Positions 8,375-16,974 of a stretch of 64,000 nt of DNA are shown here, piece after piece. The stretch's first letter is position 1. Each line of letters starts with the position of its first letter. The position numbers were made by a program, and so were the translations under genes. The stretch is from Rhodococcus sp. HNM0563. Lineage in GTDB: Bacteria > Actinomycetota > Actinomycetes > Mycobacteriales > Mycobacteriaceae. The notes beneath the pieces are model-generated. The model worked only from the letters and a program-made list of their open reading frames with translations. It was not told where the DNA came from and did not search any database. The stretch covers positions 124,001-188,000 of the forward strand of contig NZ_JAASAF010000006.1 in the NCBI RefSeq assembly GCF_012726195.1, written 5' to 3'.

Positions 8375-9177
8375 GTACCGAGCGTGCAGAAATACGTACG
8401 GACCTCCAGCGCGACATCGCTGTACTCACCATCGATCACCCGCGCCGCCACAATTCGCTCACCGGTGAGATGATCGACGAGTTCATCTCTGTACTGGGCG
8501 AACTCGCGGACGATCCCACCGTGTCGGTGGTCGTGCTCACCGGCGCGGGAGCCCACTTCTGTGCCGGTATGGACATTCGTGAACTCAGTTCGGCACGCGC
8601 AGAAGGTATCCGCATGGAGGAGCGGGTCACCGACGCGGAGGAAGCACTCGCGGACTTCCCCAAACCCACCATCGCGGCCATCCGCGGATACTGCATCGGT
8701 GGAGGAGCACAGCTCGCTTTGGCATGCGATTTGCGGGTCGCGGCGAGGAGTTCCGAGTTCGCTTTTACCCCAGCAAAACTCGGTGTGATCTATCCGGCGC
8801 GGACGATCCGTCGAATGGTGCGCATCCTGGGCCCGGCCACGACGAAGCGCCTGGTGATCACGGGCAACCACATAGACAGTTCCCTTGCCGAACGACTCGG
8901 TGTCGTCACGGAGGTCGTCCCGGAAGATACACTCGTCTCCCATATCACGGCCTTGACGGACTCCATCGTCGCGCGCTCCTCGATCACACAGCGCGCCGCC
9001 AAGGAGATGATCGACGCTGCCGCCTGTGGACAACTGAACGAGGAGGTGGAGCGCCGGTGGATCGACACCCACAACCCAGATCTCGAGATCGGACTCGAGG
9101 CATTCCTCTCCGGCCGGTCGCCCCAGTTCCGCCGACCGCACGGTGGTGACCTCGACGAATGGAACTCGGTCTTGTGA
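8371..9177 (+). CDS. Crotonase-fold protein without the hydratase glutamates
   Basis: 268 residues of the enoyl-CoA hydratase/isomerase superfamily. The CoA-thioester oxyanion hole is intact: CAGMD (64-68) and IGGGAQLA (109-116). The two catalytic glutamates of ordinary enoyl-CoA hydratase are not at their places: the first is A135 (TPAKLG where hydratases have xPEx.G) and the second aligns with R160. Simple hydration of an enoyl-CoA is therefore unlikely; decarboxylation, isomerisation or C-C bond cleavage by superfamily relatives is more plausible. It overlaps the MatB-like synthetase gene by ATGA, so it probably acts on the CoA ester that the synthetase makes. Confidence 0.85.
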   Translation: MSTERAEIRTDLQRDIAVLTIDHPRRHNSLTGEMIDEFISVLGELADDPTVSVVVLTGAGAHFCAGMDIRELSSARAEGIRMEERVTDAEEALADFPKPTIAAIRGYCIGGGAQLALACDLRVAARSSEFAFTPAKLGVIYPARTIRRMVRILGPATTKRLVITGNHIDSSLAERLGVVTEVVPEDTLVSHITALTDSIVARSSITQRAAKEMIDAAACGQLNEEVERRWIDTHNPDLEIGLEAFLSGRSPQFRRPHGGDLDEWNSVL

Positions 9178-9183
9178 GCTGAC

Positions 9184-10617
9184 TCAGGCGAAGTCCATCG
9201 ACTCGTCGATCCGGCCGAATCGCATCGCGGGGAGATCGAGCAGATAGTTCTGTCGCATCAACCACGGGCTACGTGAACCCTGTTTCGGCAGAATACTTTC
9301 CGAACGGGTGACGTAGCCCGACGTCAAACCGAGCAGCGGCCGAGGCGAGGCGTCGTGATGCGATTCGGGGCGCGCAACGCGATACCCGCCCGCCCGCATG
9401 TGATTGAGCAGACGGCACACGTACAGCGATGCGAGGTCAGCGCGCAGCGTCCACGACGCGTTCGTGTAACCCAGACACAGCGCGAGATTGGGTACGCCGC
9501 TGAGCATCATCCCGCGATAGGTGTAGTGGTCGGCGAGATCCACCTTCTGGTCGTCGATCGTGAAGTCGAGACCGCCGGCCGGGACGAGGCGCAGCCCGGT
9601 CGCGGTCACGAGAATGTCGGCATCGAGATGGTCGCCCGACCTCAGCTGCACACCCTTCTCGGTGACCGTGTCGATGTCGTCTGTCACGATGTCCGCAGCA
9701 CCCGAGTTGAGGGCCTTGAACAGATCGGCATCGGGTACAAGGCACATGCGCTGATCCCACGGCCGGTAACTCGGGGTGAAGTGCGGTTCCACCGCCGAAC
9801 CGTCGCGCAGATGACGCTGCGCAAGCCGGCGCAGCACCGGTTTCGCCACTCCGGGAAGACGCTGGCACAGTTGGTAGAAACCGAGATTGGTCGCCGTGTT
9901 CTTCGCGCGAATGATCCGATGGGATATCTTGTCGGGCAGGTATTTCCGAATGCGTCTCGCGATCGGATCGCGCGACGGCAACGACATCACGTACGACGGC
10001 GAGCGCTGCAGCATTGTCACGTGCTCGGCTCTGTCCGCGAGCGACGGCACAAGCGTCATCGCGGTGGCGCCGCTGCCGATCACCACGACCCTCTTGCCCT
10101 CGTAGTCGAGATCATCAGGCCAGAACTGGGGATGCACGAGGGTTCCGGCGAAATCACCGAGGCCGCGAATGTCGGGCAGATAGCCGGATTCGTAGCTGTA
10201 GTACCCACTGCACAAATACAGGAAAGCGCAGCTCAGTTCGATCTCCGTACCCGCCGACTCCACTCGAACCGTCCAGCGCGCGGCGGCGGTCGACCATGAC
10301 GCCGAGACGACGCGATGCCCGAATCGGATCTTGTCGTCGATGCCGTACTCGGCGGCGGTGTCGCGCACGTACTGCAGAATGCTCGCGCCGTCGGCGATCG
10401 ACTTCTCTCCGCGCCACGGACGGAACGGGAATCCGAGCGTGTACATATCGCTGTCGGACCGAATCCCCGGGTACCGAAACAGATCCCAGGTGCCACCGAT
10501 ACTCTCGCGCGCCTCGAGGATCGCGTAGGTGCGGTCGGGACACTGCGTCTGCAGCCGGTATCCGGCACCGATGCCGGACAGCCCTGCGCCGACGACAAGC
10601 ACATCGAGATGTTCCAC
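9184..10617 (-). CDS. EthA-like Baeyer-Villiger/flavin monooxygenase
   Basis: 477 residues. Two dinucleotide-binding motifs (GAGLSG at 10-15 for FAD, GSGATA at 181-186 for NADPH) flank the Baeyer-Villiger signature FAGTLVHPQFWP (156-167). Sequence flow such as GGTWDLFRYPGIRSDSDMYT and the C-terminal PKQGSR is very close to M. tuberculosis EthA, which oxidises ketones and activates ethionamide. It would insert oxygen next to a carbonyl, or S-oxidise thioamides. It faces the crotonase gene (stops six bases apart), so it has a separate transcript from the right. No ethR-like TetR gene is adjacent. Confidence 0.92.
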   Translation of the reverse strand: MEHLDVLVVGAGLSGIGAGYRLQTQCPDRTYAILEARESIGGTWDLFRYPGIRSDSDMYTLGFPFRPWRGEKSIADGASILQYVRDTAAEYGIDDKIRFGHRVVSASWSTAAARWTVRVESAGTEIELSCAFLYLCSGYYSYESGYLPDIRGLGDFAGTLVHPQFWPDDLDYEGKRVVVIGSGATAMTLVPSLADRAEHVTMLQRSPSYVMSLPSRDPIARRIRKYLPDKISHRIIRAKNTATNLGFYQLCQRLPGVAKPVLRRLAQRHLRDGSAVEPHFTPSYRPWDQRMCLVPDADLFKALNSGAADIVTDDIDTVTEKGVQLRSGDHLDADILVTATGLRLVPAGGLDFTIDDQKVDLADHYTYRGMMLSGVPNLALCLGYTNASWTLRADLASLYVCRLLNHMRAGGYRVARPESHHDASPRPLLGLTSGYVTRSESILPKQGSRSPWLMRQNYLLDLPAMRFGRIDESMDFA

Positions 10618-10624
10618 GCCGCTC

Positions 10625-11638
10625 CTACCGCCTCGTCCACGTCAACAGATCATCCATCGGCCACGCATTGATCACGACGTCGGGTTCGACACCACGCTCG
10701 GCCGCTCGTTCGCAGCCGAAACCGAGCCAATCGAGCTGCCCAGGAGCGTGCGCATCGGTGTCGATCGAGAATAGGCACCCGATATCCAGGGCAAGATCGA
10801 TCAGCCTCGACGGTGGATCACGACGCTCGGGGCGCGAATTGATCTCCACCGCCGTGTCGTAGTCACGGCACGCCGTGAACACCGCTTCCGCGTCGAACGT
10901 CGACTCCGGGCGCTGCCCGCGACCACCCGTGACGAGCCGGCCGGTGCAGTGCCCGAGGACATCCACATTCGGATTCTGCACGGCCCGCAGCATCCGCTTG
11001 GTCATCGTCGCCCGGTCGTCTCGCAGCTTCGAGTGCACGCTCGCGACGACGATGTCGAGCTCGGCGAGGAGTCCTTCATCCTGGTCCAGCGACCCGTCGT
11101 CGAGGATATCCACCTCGATGCCCGTGAGGATCCTGGTGCCCTCGGCGCTCTCGTTCAGTTTCGCGACGACGGCCAGCTGTGTGTGCAGTCGTTCGGCACT
11201 GAGCCCGTTCGCGACCGTCAGACGCGGGGAGTGGTCGGTCAGGGCCATGTACTCGTGGCCGATCATCGTCGTTGCGGTCCGCTGCATCTCGTCGATGGGG
11301 CTACCGCCGTCGGACCAGTCGGAATGCGTATGCAGATCGCCCTTCAACGCGTCGTGGAGTTCTCGCCCGCCGACGCCGATCGGTTCGGCGTCGGCGCGCA
11401 CACTTCGCAGGTATTCGGGTACGCCGTCGAACGCCTCCCGAATCACGGTGGCCGTCTTCGGACCGATGCCGGCGAGTTCGGTCCAATCGTCGGCGCGGCG
11501 ATGTTTCTGCCGTGCGACGTCGGACAGTCCCGCAACCACGTCGGCCGCGTTCCGATATGCCTGCACACGGTAGGTCGACGCGTGCTGACGCTCGAGCCAG
11601 AACGCGACCTCGCGAAGAGCGGCCACCGGGTCCATCAC
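10625..11638 (-). CDS. PHP-domain phosphoesterase with N-terminal helix-hairpin-helix
   Basis: 337 residues. Residues 1-80 resemble the 8-kDa/HhH part of PolX DNA polymerases (helix-hairpin-helix LAGIGPKTA at 55-63), but no polymerase palm follows. From residue 99 a PHP domain carries the metal motifs DLHTHSDWSDG (D101, H103, H105), ALTDHSPR, GIEVDI, ASVHSKLR, GHCTGR and DTDAH. This is the PolX layout without the nucleotidyl-transferase domain, suggesting a DNA end-processing 3'-phosphatase or nuclease, by inference. It lies 7 bp before the BVMO gene in the same direction. Confidence 0.85.
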   Translation of the reverse strand: MMDPVAALREVAFWLERQHASTYRVQAYRNAADVVAGLSDVARQKHRRADDWTELAGIGPKTATVIREAFDGVPEYLRSVRADAEPIGVGGRELHDALKGDLHTHSDWSDGGSPIDEMQRTATTMIGHEYMALTDHSPRLTVANGLSAERLHTQLAVVAKLNESAEGTRILTGIEVDILDDGSLDQDEGLLAELDIVVASVHSKLRDDRATMTKRMLRAVQNPNVDVLGHCTGRLVTGGRGQRPESTFDAEAVFTACRDYDTAVEINSRPERRDPPSRLIDLALDIGCLFSIDTDAHAPGQLDWLGFGCERAAERGVEPDVVINAWPMDDLLTWTRR

Positions 11639-11686
11639 CCCATTGTGGACGTGTCCGCGCAGGTTGCGCTCCGTAATGTGGGTTGC

Positions 11687-12337
11687 ATGTCGAGACGTCG
11701 CACAGTGCTGCTTTCCGGATGCGTCGCGACCGTGTCGGCATTGCTGTGGGTGTCGTCGCAGGTCGCGTCCTCTGCTCGCGGCAGGATGTACAGCCTCGCC
11801 GACGCACCACCGGCCGCCGTGGTCATCGTGCCCGGCGCGCGGGTACGAGACGGAAAACCTGGCGGATTCCTGCGCGGACGTCTCGATGTCGCGGTGTCGC
11901 TCGTCCGGGACGGACGCGCTCGGGCAGTTCTTGTCTCCGGTGACGCCGCGGGACGCTCCGGCGACGAGATCACCGCAATGATCGACTACCTCACCTCACG
12001 CGGCGTGGATCGCGACCGCATCGTCGCCGACCCGTACGGCCTCGACACCTTCGACACTGCGCAGCGGGCCGTGCGCACATTCGGGGTACGAGAGGCGAAC
12101 ATCGCTTCGCAACGGTTCCATGTGGCGCGCGCTGTCGCATTGTGCCTGCGCGCAGGCATCGACGCGACCGGCGTCGTAGCGGACGGGCAGGTGCGGTACC
12201 GGTCGCAGGTGCGTAGTCACCTGCGTGAATGGGTTCTGTCGCGCCCGAAGGCGTTCCTGGAGCTCCGCTTTCCCCGCGATCCGGCGATATCGACACCTCC
12301 CGACGACACACTCGCCGAGATTCTCGCTGCCCACTGA
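11687..12337 (+). CDS. SanA/DUF218-type membrane-anchored protein
   Basis: 216 residues with an N-terminal hydrophobic anchor (about residues 5-25), then the DUF218/YdcF fold: AVVIVPGARV, VSGD, a GVDRDRIVADP segment and the FDTAQRAV and ASQRFHVARAV motifs. SanA proteins affect envelope barrier function; the reaction is not established. The ATG at 11687 is preferred although the frame is open far upstream, because TAATGT (11674-11679) sits exactly seven bases before it and no Shine-Dalgarno is present, as for a leaderless mRNA. It is divergent from the PHP gene with only 48 bp between. Confidence 0.85.
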   Translation: MSRRRTVLLSGCVATVSALLWVSSQVASSARGRMYSLADAPPAAVVIVPGARVRDGKPGGFLRGRLDVAVSLVRDGRARAVLVSGDAAGRSGDEITAMIDYLTSRGVDRDRIVADPYGLDTFDTAQRAVRTFGVREANIASQRFHVARAVALCLRAGIDATGVVADGQVRYRSQVRSHLREWVLSRPKAFLELRFPRDPAISTPPDDTLAEILAAH

Positions 12338-12361
12338 AGTCGCCCGTCCTAGTGTGATCGG

Positions 12362-13048
12362 ATGCGACCTTCAGCTCTCATCACCGGAGCGAGCCGCGGC
12401 CTCGGCGCCGCGATCGCCCGCGAACTCGCTCCCACCCACGACCTCCTCCTCGGCGGCCGCAGGCCCGATTCACTCACCGCGATCACCGACGAACTCCCCG
12501 GCGCCACTCCGTGGCCCGTCGACCTGCTCGATCACGACGCACTGACTGCTGCGACGGCCGGGATCGAGCGGCTCGACGTCCTCGTCCACAATGCGGGCGC
12601 GGCCGAACTCGGAACCATCGCCGACAGTTCGGTCGAACAGTGGCGACACATGATGGACGCGAACCTTCTCTCCGTGGTTGCACTGACTCGACTGCTGCTC
12701 CCGGCATTGCGGTCCGCACACGGGCATGTCGTACTGATCAATTCGGGAGCCGGTATCCGTGCGAACCCCGGGTGGGGCGCCTATGCCGCGAGCAAGTTCG
12801 CGCTGCGTGCCTTCGGTGACGCGCTTCGTCTCGAAGAACCTGCGTTGCGGGTGACGTCGGTGCACCCAGGTCGCATCGACACCGACATGCAACGTGCCAT
12901 CGTCGCGAGCGAGGGGAACGACTACGAGCCTTCGCGGTTTCTGAAGGCATCGACGGTGGCGCGTGCCGTCCGAAACGCCATCGATACTCCCGCCGATGCG
13001 CATCCGGCCGAAATCATACTGCGGCCGTGGTCGCCGCCCGAGTCCTGA
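12362..13048 (+). CDS. Short-chain dehydrogenase/reductase
   Basis: 228 residues, classical SDR: NAD(P)-binding TGASRGLG (9-16), an LVHNAG motif where NNAG is usual, the active-site Ser in LINSGAG, and YAASK with catalytic Tyr and Lys. The C-terminal substrate loop gives no specificity. TAGTGT (12350-12355) lies six bases before the ATG, suggesting leaderless expression independent of the preceding gene 24 bases away. It converges on the lipoprotein gene. Confidence 0.9.
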   Translation: MRPSALITGASRGLGAAIARELAPTHDLLLGGRRPDSLTAITDELPGATPWPVDLLDHDALTAATAGIERLDVLVHNAGAAELGTIADSSVEQWRHMMDANLLSVVALTRLLLPALRSAHGHVVLINSGAGIRANPGWGAYAASKFALRAFGDALRLEEPALRVTSVHPGRIDTDMQRAIVASEGNDYEPSRFLKASTVARAVRNAIDTPADAHPAEIILRPWSPPES

Positions 13049-13072
13049 GCACGCACTGTCCTGGTCACATAC

Positions 13073-14125
13073 TCAGAACGGTAGGGGAATGACCACCGGA
13101 GGTGCGCCCGGAACATTGATCCGGATCTGCGGCGGCGGCGGTGGAGCTGGCGCGGGTGCGGGTGCGGGTGGCGGCGGGATCTGCGGCGCAGGTTCGGGTG
13201 CCGGGGGCGGGGGAGGTGGCGGCTCGGGCGCCGGAGGCGGCGGTGGCGGTGGCGCTTGCGGCGAAGGTGCTGCCTCTGCCTGAGGTCTCGGCACCGGGAC
13301 CGGTGCAGGGGCCGGGTTCTGCTCGACGGCATCGGGGGTCTGCGGAGACTCCGGTGTCTCGGAAGGGGCCGGTGGCGGCGCACTCGGAGCGAGCGGGCCC
13401 GCACCGATCGGCACCGCAAGCAGGTCACCGGTCGTGATGTCGACGACCTTCAACTCATTCACCGCATCCGCTGCCGCCTGGACGACGAGCAGTCGTTCGG
13501 GATCGAACCCCGTCCACTGGGTGCCTTCGATGTCGGTGTCACTTGCTAGTACGGGTGGAGAAAGTGGGTTTCCGCGTGCGCATCGCACGCGCGGCATTCC
13601 GTGGTCGTCGACGAGCACGACGGTCCCCGTTTCCAAAACCGCTTGGACGGGGCGTGCCGTGCCGTCCATGTAGTCGTAGCGGGTGACGCGGGTATCCGCG
13701 CGGAGCAGCACCGGGGTCAGGGCGCTCGTGTACTCGAGGATGTCGTCGGCGCCGACCTTGGCCTTCCAGGCGGCAGCCTTGGCCGAATCGCTGGTAAGGG
13801 TCGCGACCAGTTCGTTCCGGTCGCACAGTTCCCGGTCGAGGCTTCCCCCGTAGAGCGCGACACGGTCACCTGCGACCGCGGGCGTTCCGTCCTGCGACAC
13901 CGGATCTCCGGACTCTGCGAGCGCGTCGTCCGGCGGTGGCGGGACCGCCACAGGAACCTGGGCCGGAAGCAGAAGTCCGGTCCAGGGGTAGTCGCTCTGC
14001 GCGGTCGCGATGTCGAGTCGCACGGGATCCGGAGAGCCGGAACCGCCGGACGAACACGCACCTGCCACGAGCGCGGTCAGGGCGAGCACCAGTCCGCATC
14101 CGCGTACTGCGGTGTCGGGGGCCAC
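13073..14125 (-). CDS. Lipoprotein with proline-rich C-terminal tail
   Basis: 350 residues. The N-terminus is a lipoprotein signal ending in ALVAGAC, so the protein should be anchored outside the membrane. The middle (about residues 30-240) is a compact domain with two or three further cysteines and no family I can name with certainty (DUF6777-like proteins are candidates). The last ~110 residues are low-complexity Pro/Ala/Glu repeats ending in a conserved-looking PGAPPVVIPLPF, probably a wall-spanning or peptidoglycan-associated tail. The GTG at 14125 is supported by TAGGCT seven bases upstream (leaderless). It follows the epoxide-hydrolase-like gene by 38 bases. Confidence 0.75.
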   Translation of the reverse strand: MAPDTAVRGCGLVLALTALVAGACSSGGSGSPDPVRLDIATAQSDYPWTGLLLPAQVPVAVPPPPDDALAESGDPVSQDGTPAVAGDRVALYGGSLDRELCDRNELVATLTSDSAKAAAWKAKVGADDILEYTSALTPVLLRADTRVTRYDYMDGTARPVQAVLETGTVVLVDDHGMPRVRCARGNPLSPPVLASDTDIEGTQWTGFDPERLLVVQAAADAVNELKVVDITTGDLLAVPIGAGPLAPSAPPPAPSETPESPQTPDAVEQNPAPAPVPVPRPQAEAAPSPQAPPPPPPPAPEPPPPPPPAPEPAPQIPPPPAPAPAPAPPPPPQIRINVPGAPPVVIPLPF

Positions 14126-14163
14126 GTTCGTCAGCCTAGGTCGACGAGACCGGCCGCGCCGGG

Positions 14164-15141
14164 TTATTCGGTTCGTTCGCGCAGATACAAGTTCGCAAGG
14201 AAACCGAGCAACAGGTCGTCCACCTCGCGGCGGCGCTCCATTTGCACGAAATGTCCGGCACCGTCGAGCAGATGGATCCCGCGAAGGTCTGGCACGGTCT
14301 GCCGCATGCGGTCGAGCGCGCGCGGTCCCGACATCGCGATCACGGGATCCGATGCCCCGGCGACGAACAATGTCGGCACCGTGAGGTGCGCACCGTCGTA
14401 TTGTGCGGATGCTTCCCAGTTCGCGTCGTAGGCGCGGTACCACGAGAGTCCACCGCCGAATCCGCTACGGGAGAACTCGCTCGCGTAATACTCGAGTTCC
14501 GCTGCGCTGAGCCAGTCCCATGGAAGTTCCGGCGCGGCGGGCAGCACGTCGAGGTATCCGCGCCCCTCCGAGGGATGGTCCCAGACGTCGAGGTACCGAT
14601 ATCCACCCGAGAGCGCGAAGAACAGTCGCTGAAGAAACTCTGCAGCGCGCGGATCCAGTTCGGCTTCGGCGACCCCATGCTGCTGGAAGTAGTGCAGGTG
14701 CAGAAAGTGCTTGCGCGCCATCGCCGCGTACAACTCCGTGGGGCGCGAAGGCAGGCGATCCGGCGCGTACGGCACCGAGAGCAGAACGAGCCCGGCTACC
14801 CGCCCCGGGTGCCGCAGTGCTGTCGTCCACGCGGCGGGCGCACCGAAGTCGTGTCCGACGAACACGGCTCGTTCGATGCCGAGTGCGTCGAGGAGCCTCG
14901 TCAACCGATCCGCGACCGCGACGTTGGTGTAGTCCCCGACGGACTCCGGACGGTCGGTGCCTCCGTAACCCGGCATGTCGGGAGCAACCGCGCGGTAGCC
15001 CGCCGCGGAAAGTGTCTCCACCTGATGCCGGTAGCTGTAGCCGAGGCCGGGGAATCCGTGGCACAGCACGACCGTGGGTCCTCTGCCCTCGTCGTGGATG
15101 TTCCACGTGAAACCATCGATTTCGACCGAGCGGACAGGCAT
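14164..15141 (-). CDS. Alpha/beta hydrolase, epoxide-hydrolase-like
   Basis: 325 residues. HGFPG forms the oxyanion region, the nucleophile is Asp in GHDFGA (an Asp, as in epoxide hydrolases and dehalogenases, not Ser), the acid is in VAGASDPV and the catalytic His is in GAGHFVQ. A cap domain with several Tyr/Trp residues lies between. This fits the Eph family that opens epoxides of lipids or sterol-like compounds. The ATG at 15141 overlaps the stop of the isomerase-like gene (TGATG), so they are co-translated; an upstream in-frame start at 15180 is less likely. The KstR-type box in front of the pair suggests steroid or lipid metabolism. Confidence 0.85.
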   Translation of the reverse strand: MPVRSVEIDGFTWNIHDEGRGPTVVLCHGFPGLGYSYRHQVETLSAAGYRAVAPDMPGYGGTDRPESVGDYTNVAVADRLTRLLDALGIERAVFVGHDFGAPAAWTTALRHPGRVAGLVLLSVPYAPDRLPSRPTELYAAMARKHFLHLHYFQQHGVAEAELDPRAAEFLQRLFFALSGGYRYLDVWDHPSEGRGYLDVLPAAPELPWDWLSAAELEYYASEFSRSGFGGGLSWYRAYDANWEASAQYDGAHLTVPTLFVAGASDPVIAMSGPRALDRMRQTVPDLRGIHLLDGAGHFVQMERRREVDDLLLGFLANLYLRERTE

Positions 15142-15524
15142 CAGGTCGCCGGCACCGTCTGCATGTCGTCCTGGCTCCAATACGCCCTCATGCCGGTGAT
15201 CTTCGCGTCGTCGTCGAAGGTCATGACGTCAACGACCTCCATCACCATGTCCTGCTCGCCCAGGTGCGTGACCAGGCGGAAAAGGAAAGCGGCATTGTTC
15301 TCGGCGATCTTGAGGGTGAGCACTTCACCGGTTTGGTCCAGCGGTTCGATCACGCCGTAGAACTCGCGGATCTCCGTTTCCGTGGTGCGGGCGGGAGTGC
15401 CGACGGGATCTTCGACGGTCGCACCCGGTGCGTAGAGCGCGAGGACATCGTCGACGGTGCCCTTCGCCACTGCGCGGACGTAGTTCTCGACGGTGTCGCG
15501 GATTGCTTCACGAGTCGGTGCCAT
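15141..15524 (-). CDS. Steroid delta-isomerase-like protein (SnoaL/NTF2 fold)
   Basis: 127 residues, the size of bacterial ketosteroid isomerases. The three catalytic residues of the Comamonas enzyme (Tyr14, Asp38, Asp99) have counterparts at Y15, D39 (in VEDPVGT) and D99 (VVDVM), and the following MRAYWS segment matches the family. It could shift a steroid double bond from delta-5 to delta-4, or act on a similar enone. AAGGGG precedes the ATG. First gene of a two- or three-gene leftward operon with an epoxide-hydrolase-like enzyme; a KstR-type operator is 17 bases upstream of the start. Assignment to steroids is inference from these residues and the box. Confidence 0.8.
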   Translation of the reverse strand: MAPTREAIRDTVENYVRAVAKGTVDDVLALYAPGATVEDPVGTPARTTETEIREFYGVIEPLDQTGEVLTLKIAENNAAFLFRLVTHLGEQDMVMEVVDVMTFDDDAKITGMRAYWSQDDMQTVPAT

Positions 15525-15540
15525 GATGCCCCTTCAATGT

Positions 15541-15554
15541 TAGAACGTGTTCTA
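15541..15554. promoter_or_regulatory. KstR-type operator
   Basis: TAGAAC-GT-GTTCTA is a perfect palindrome and matches every fixed base of the KstR consensus TnnAACnnGTTnnA known from mycobacteria and rhodococci, where KstR represses cholesterol-catabolism genes. It lies 17 bp before the isomerase-like gene and about 94 bp before the divergent lipase gene, so it could control either or both. Confidence 0.75.
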
Positions 15555-15647
15555 TTTTGCAGAGTAGTGCACGATCGCATACTCGGCCAGGGGCCGAACA
15601 TGCAATCCTGTGCGCAACATTCATTCCCACCGACAGGAATGCCATCG

Positions 15648-16454
15648 ATGAGCGCAGACACCGCCTTTACCCTCACCGGGCACACGACCACGCTCGCCGC
15701 ACGACGCTGGGAACCTGAGTCACGCCGCTACATCGCGCTGCTGTGCCACGGGTACGGAGAACACTCGGGCCGATACCACTACGTCGCGACGCGCTTGATT
15801 GCCGACGGCGCCGCCGTGTACGCGGTCGACCACATCGGGCACGGCCTCAGCGACGGCGAACGGGTACTCGTCGAGAACTTCGAGGACGTCGTCCATGACC
15901 TCCGACTTCTCGATCTCACCGCACGACGCGAACATCCAGACCTCCCCGTCGTTCTCATCGGCCATTCGATGGGCGGGATGATCGCCGCGCGCTACACCCA
16001 ACTCCACGGCGACGAACTCGCCGCGGTCGTCCTCTCCGGCCCGGTGCTCGGCACGTGGGCAGTCGTCGACACACTTCTCGCCGCAGACGAGATCCCCGAC
16101 GCTCCTGTCGATCCGTCGACCCTGTCGCGCGACCCGGAGGTGGGTCGCGCCTATGTCGACGATCCGCTCGTGTGGCACGGCCCGTTCAAACGACTCACTC
16201 TCGAAGCGCTGAAGGACTGTCTCGGCACCATCACTGCGGCAGGTGCCGTCGACACCGTGCCGGTGCTCTGGCTGCACGGCAGCGACGACGCACTGGTCCC
16301 GGTGGACGGCACCGCCACCGGCTGGGCGACATTCGCCGGCCGCGGTTCGTCATCGAAGCAGTACCCCGGGGCACGACACGAAATCTTCAACGAGACGAAC
16401 CGCGACGAGGTGCTCGACGACGTCCTGGATTTCGTGCACGAGCAGCTTCGATAG
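15648..16454 (+). CDS. Monoacylglycerol lipase (Rv0183-like alpha/beta hydrolase)
   Basis: 268 residues. LLCHGYGEHSGRY is the characteristic oxyanion region of monoglyceride lipases, the nucleophile Ser is in GHSMGG, the acid is in GSDDALV and the His is in GARHEIFNE, a motif shared with human and mycobacterial monoglyceride lipases (Rv0183 is 279 residues). It should release fatty acid from monoacylglycerol, probably cytosolic or loosely wall-associated; no signal peptide is seen. The ATG at 15648 has AGGA about nine bases upstream and matches the family start, although the frame is open further upstream. Confidence 0.92.
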   Translation: MSADTAFTLTGHTTTLAARRWEPESRRYIALLCHGYGEHSGRYHYVATRLIADGAAVYAVDHIGHGLSDGERVLVENFEDVVHDLRLLDLTARREHPDLPVVLIGHSMGGMIAARYTQLHGDELAAVVLSGPVLGTWAVVDTLLAADEIPDAPVDPSTLSRDPEVGRAYVDDPLVWHGPFKRLTLEALKDCLGTITAAGAVDTVPVLWLHGSDDALVPVDGTATGWATFAGRGSSSKQYPGARHEIFNETNRDEVLDDVLDFVHEQLR

Positions 16455-16458
16455 TGCG

Positions 16459-16845
16459 CTATCCGACCGAACCGTATGGCCGGGTGATGATTTCGAGATA
16501 GTGACCTGACGGATCGAGAAAGTAGGTTCCGCGTCCGCCGTCGTTGTGGTTGATCCCGTGCGCGGATTGCTGGGGATCGGCCCAGTGTTCGAGCTTCTGT
16601 TCGAGGATGCGCCCGTAGATCCGGTCGAAATCCTCCTCCGACACCAGGAACGCGTAGTGCTGGGGCGAGAACTCGACGTGAGGCGGCGGCTCGGCGAAGT
16701 CGAGGGTGACGCCGTTGGCGAGCTGGACGGCCAGGAATCGCCCGGCCGGGACCGGATCGGGGAGACCGAACAGAGTCGTCAGGAAATACGCCGAGTGCTG
16801 TTTGTCCTTGGCAGCGATAATTGTGTGATCGAGAGAGATGGTCAA
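16459..16845 (-). CDS. VOC (glyoxalase/bleomycin resistance-like) protein
   Basis: 128 residues, one VOC module pair: ISLDHTIIAA at the start, HYAFLVSEEDFD in the middle and TYFLDPSGHYLEI at the end. H7, H65 or the C-terminal Glu could bind a metal, but VOC proteins of this sort include many unknown enzymes and binding proteins. A TTG at 16845 with AAGGG upstream puts the start where VOC proteins normally begin (xISLDHT); an ATG at 16875 would add ten residues but has no ribosome site. It converges with the lipase gene, four bases between stops. Confidence 0.8.
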   Translation of the reverse strand: MTISLDHTIIAAKDKQHSAYFLTTLFGLPDPVPAGRFLAVQLANGVTLDFAEPPPHVEFSPQHYAFLVSEEDFDRIYGRILEQKLEHWADPQQSAHGINHNDGGRGTYFLDPSGHYLEIITRPYGSVG

Positions 16846-16974
16846 GAGGAATCCCTTGGGGTTCGACGCCTCCATGCCTGACGCAGTCCGTCATCGACAC
16901 GCGACGCTGTTTCCAGAATTACCATCTCCGGGTGGGAGTTGTCGATACCGATCGTCGCGCCCGTTCCGCACTGC

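Noticed and set aside
12963-13283. Glycine/alanine repeat protein resembling a PE-PGRS tail on the plus strand
   Set aside because: It is the complement of the proline-rich tail of the lipoprotein gene; the lipoprotein has a signal peptide and a supported start, the Gly-rich frame has neither.
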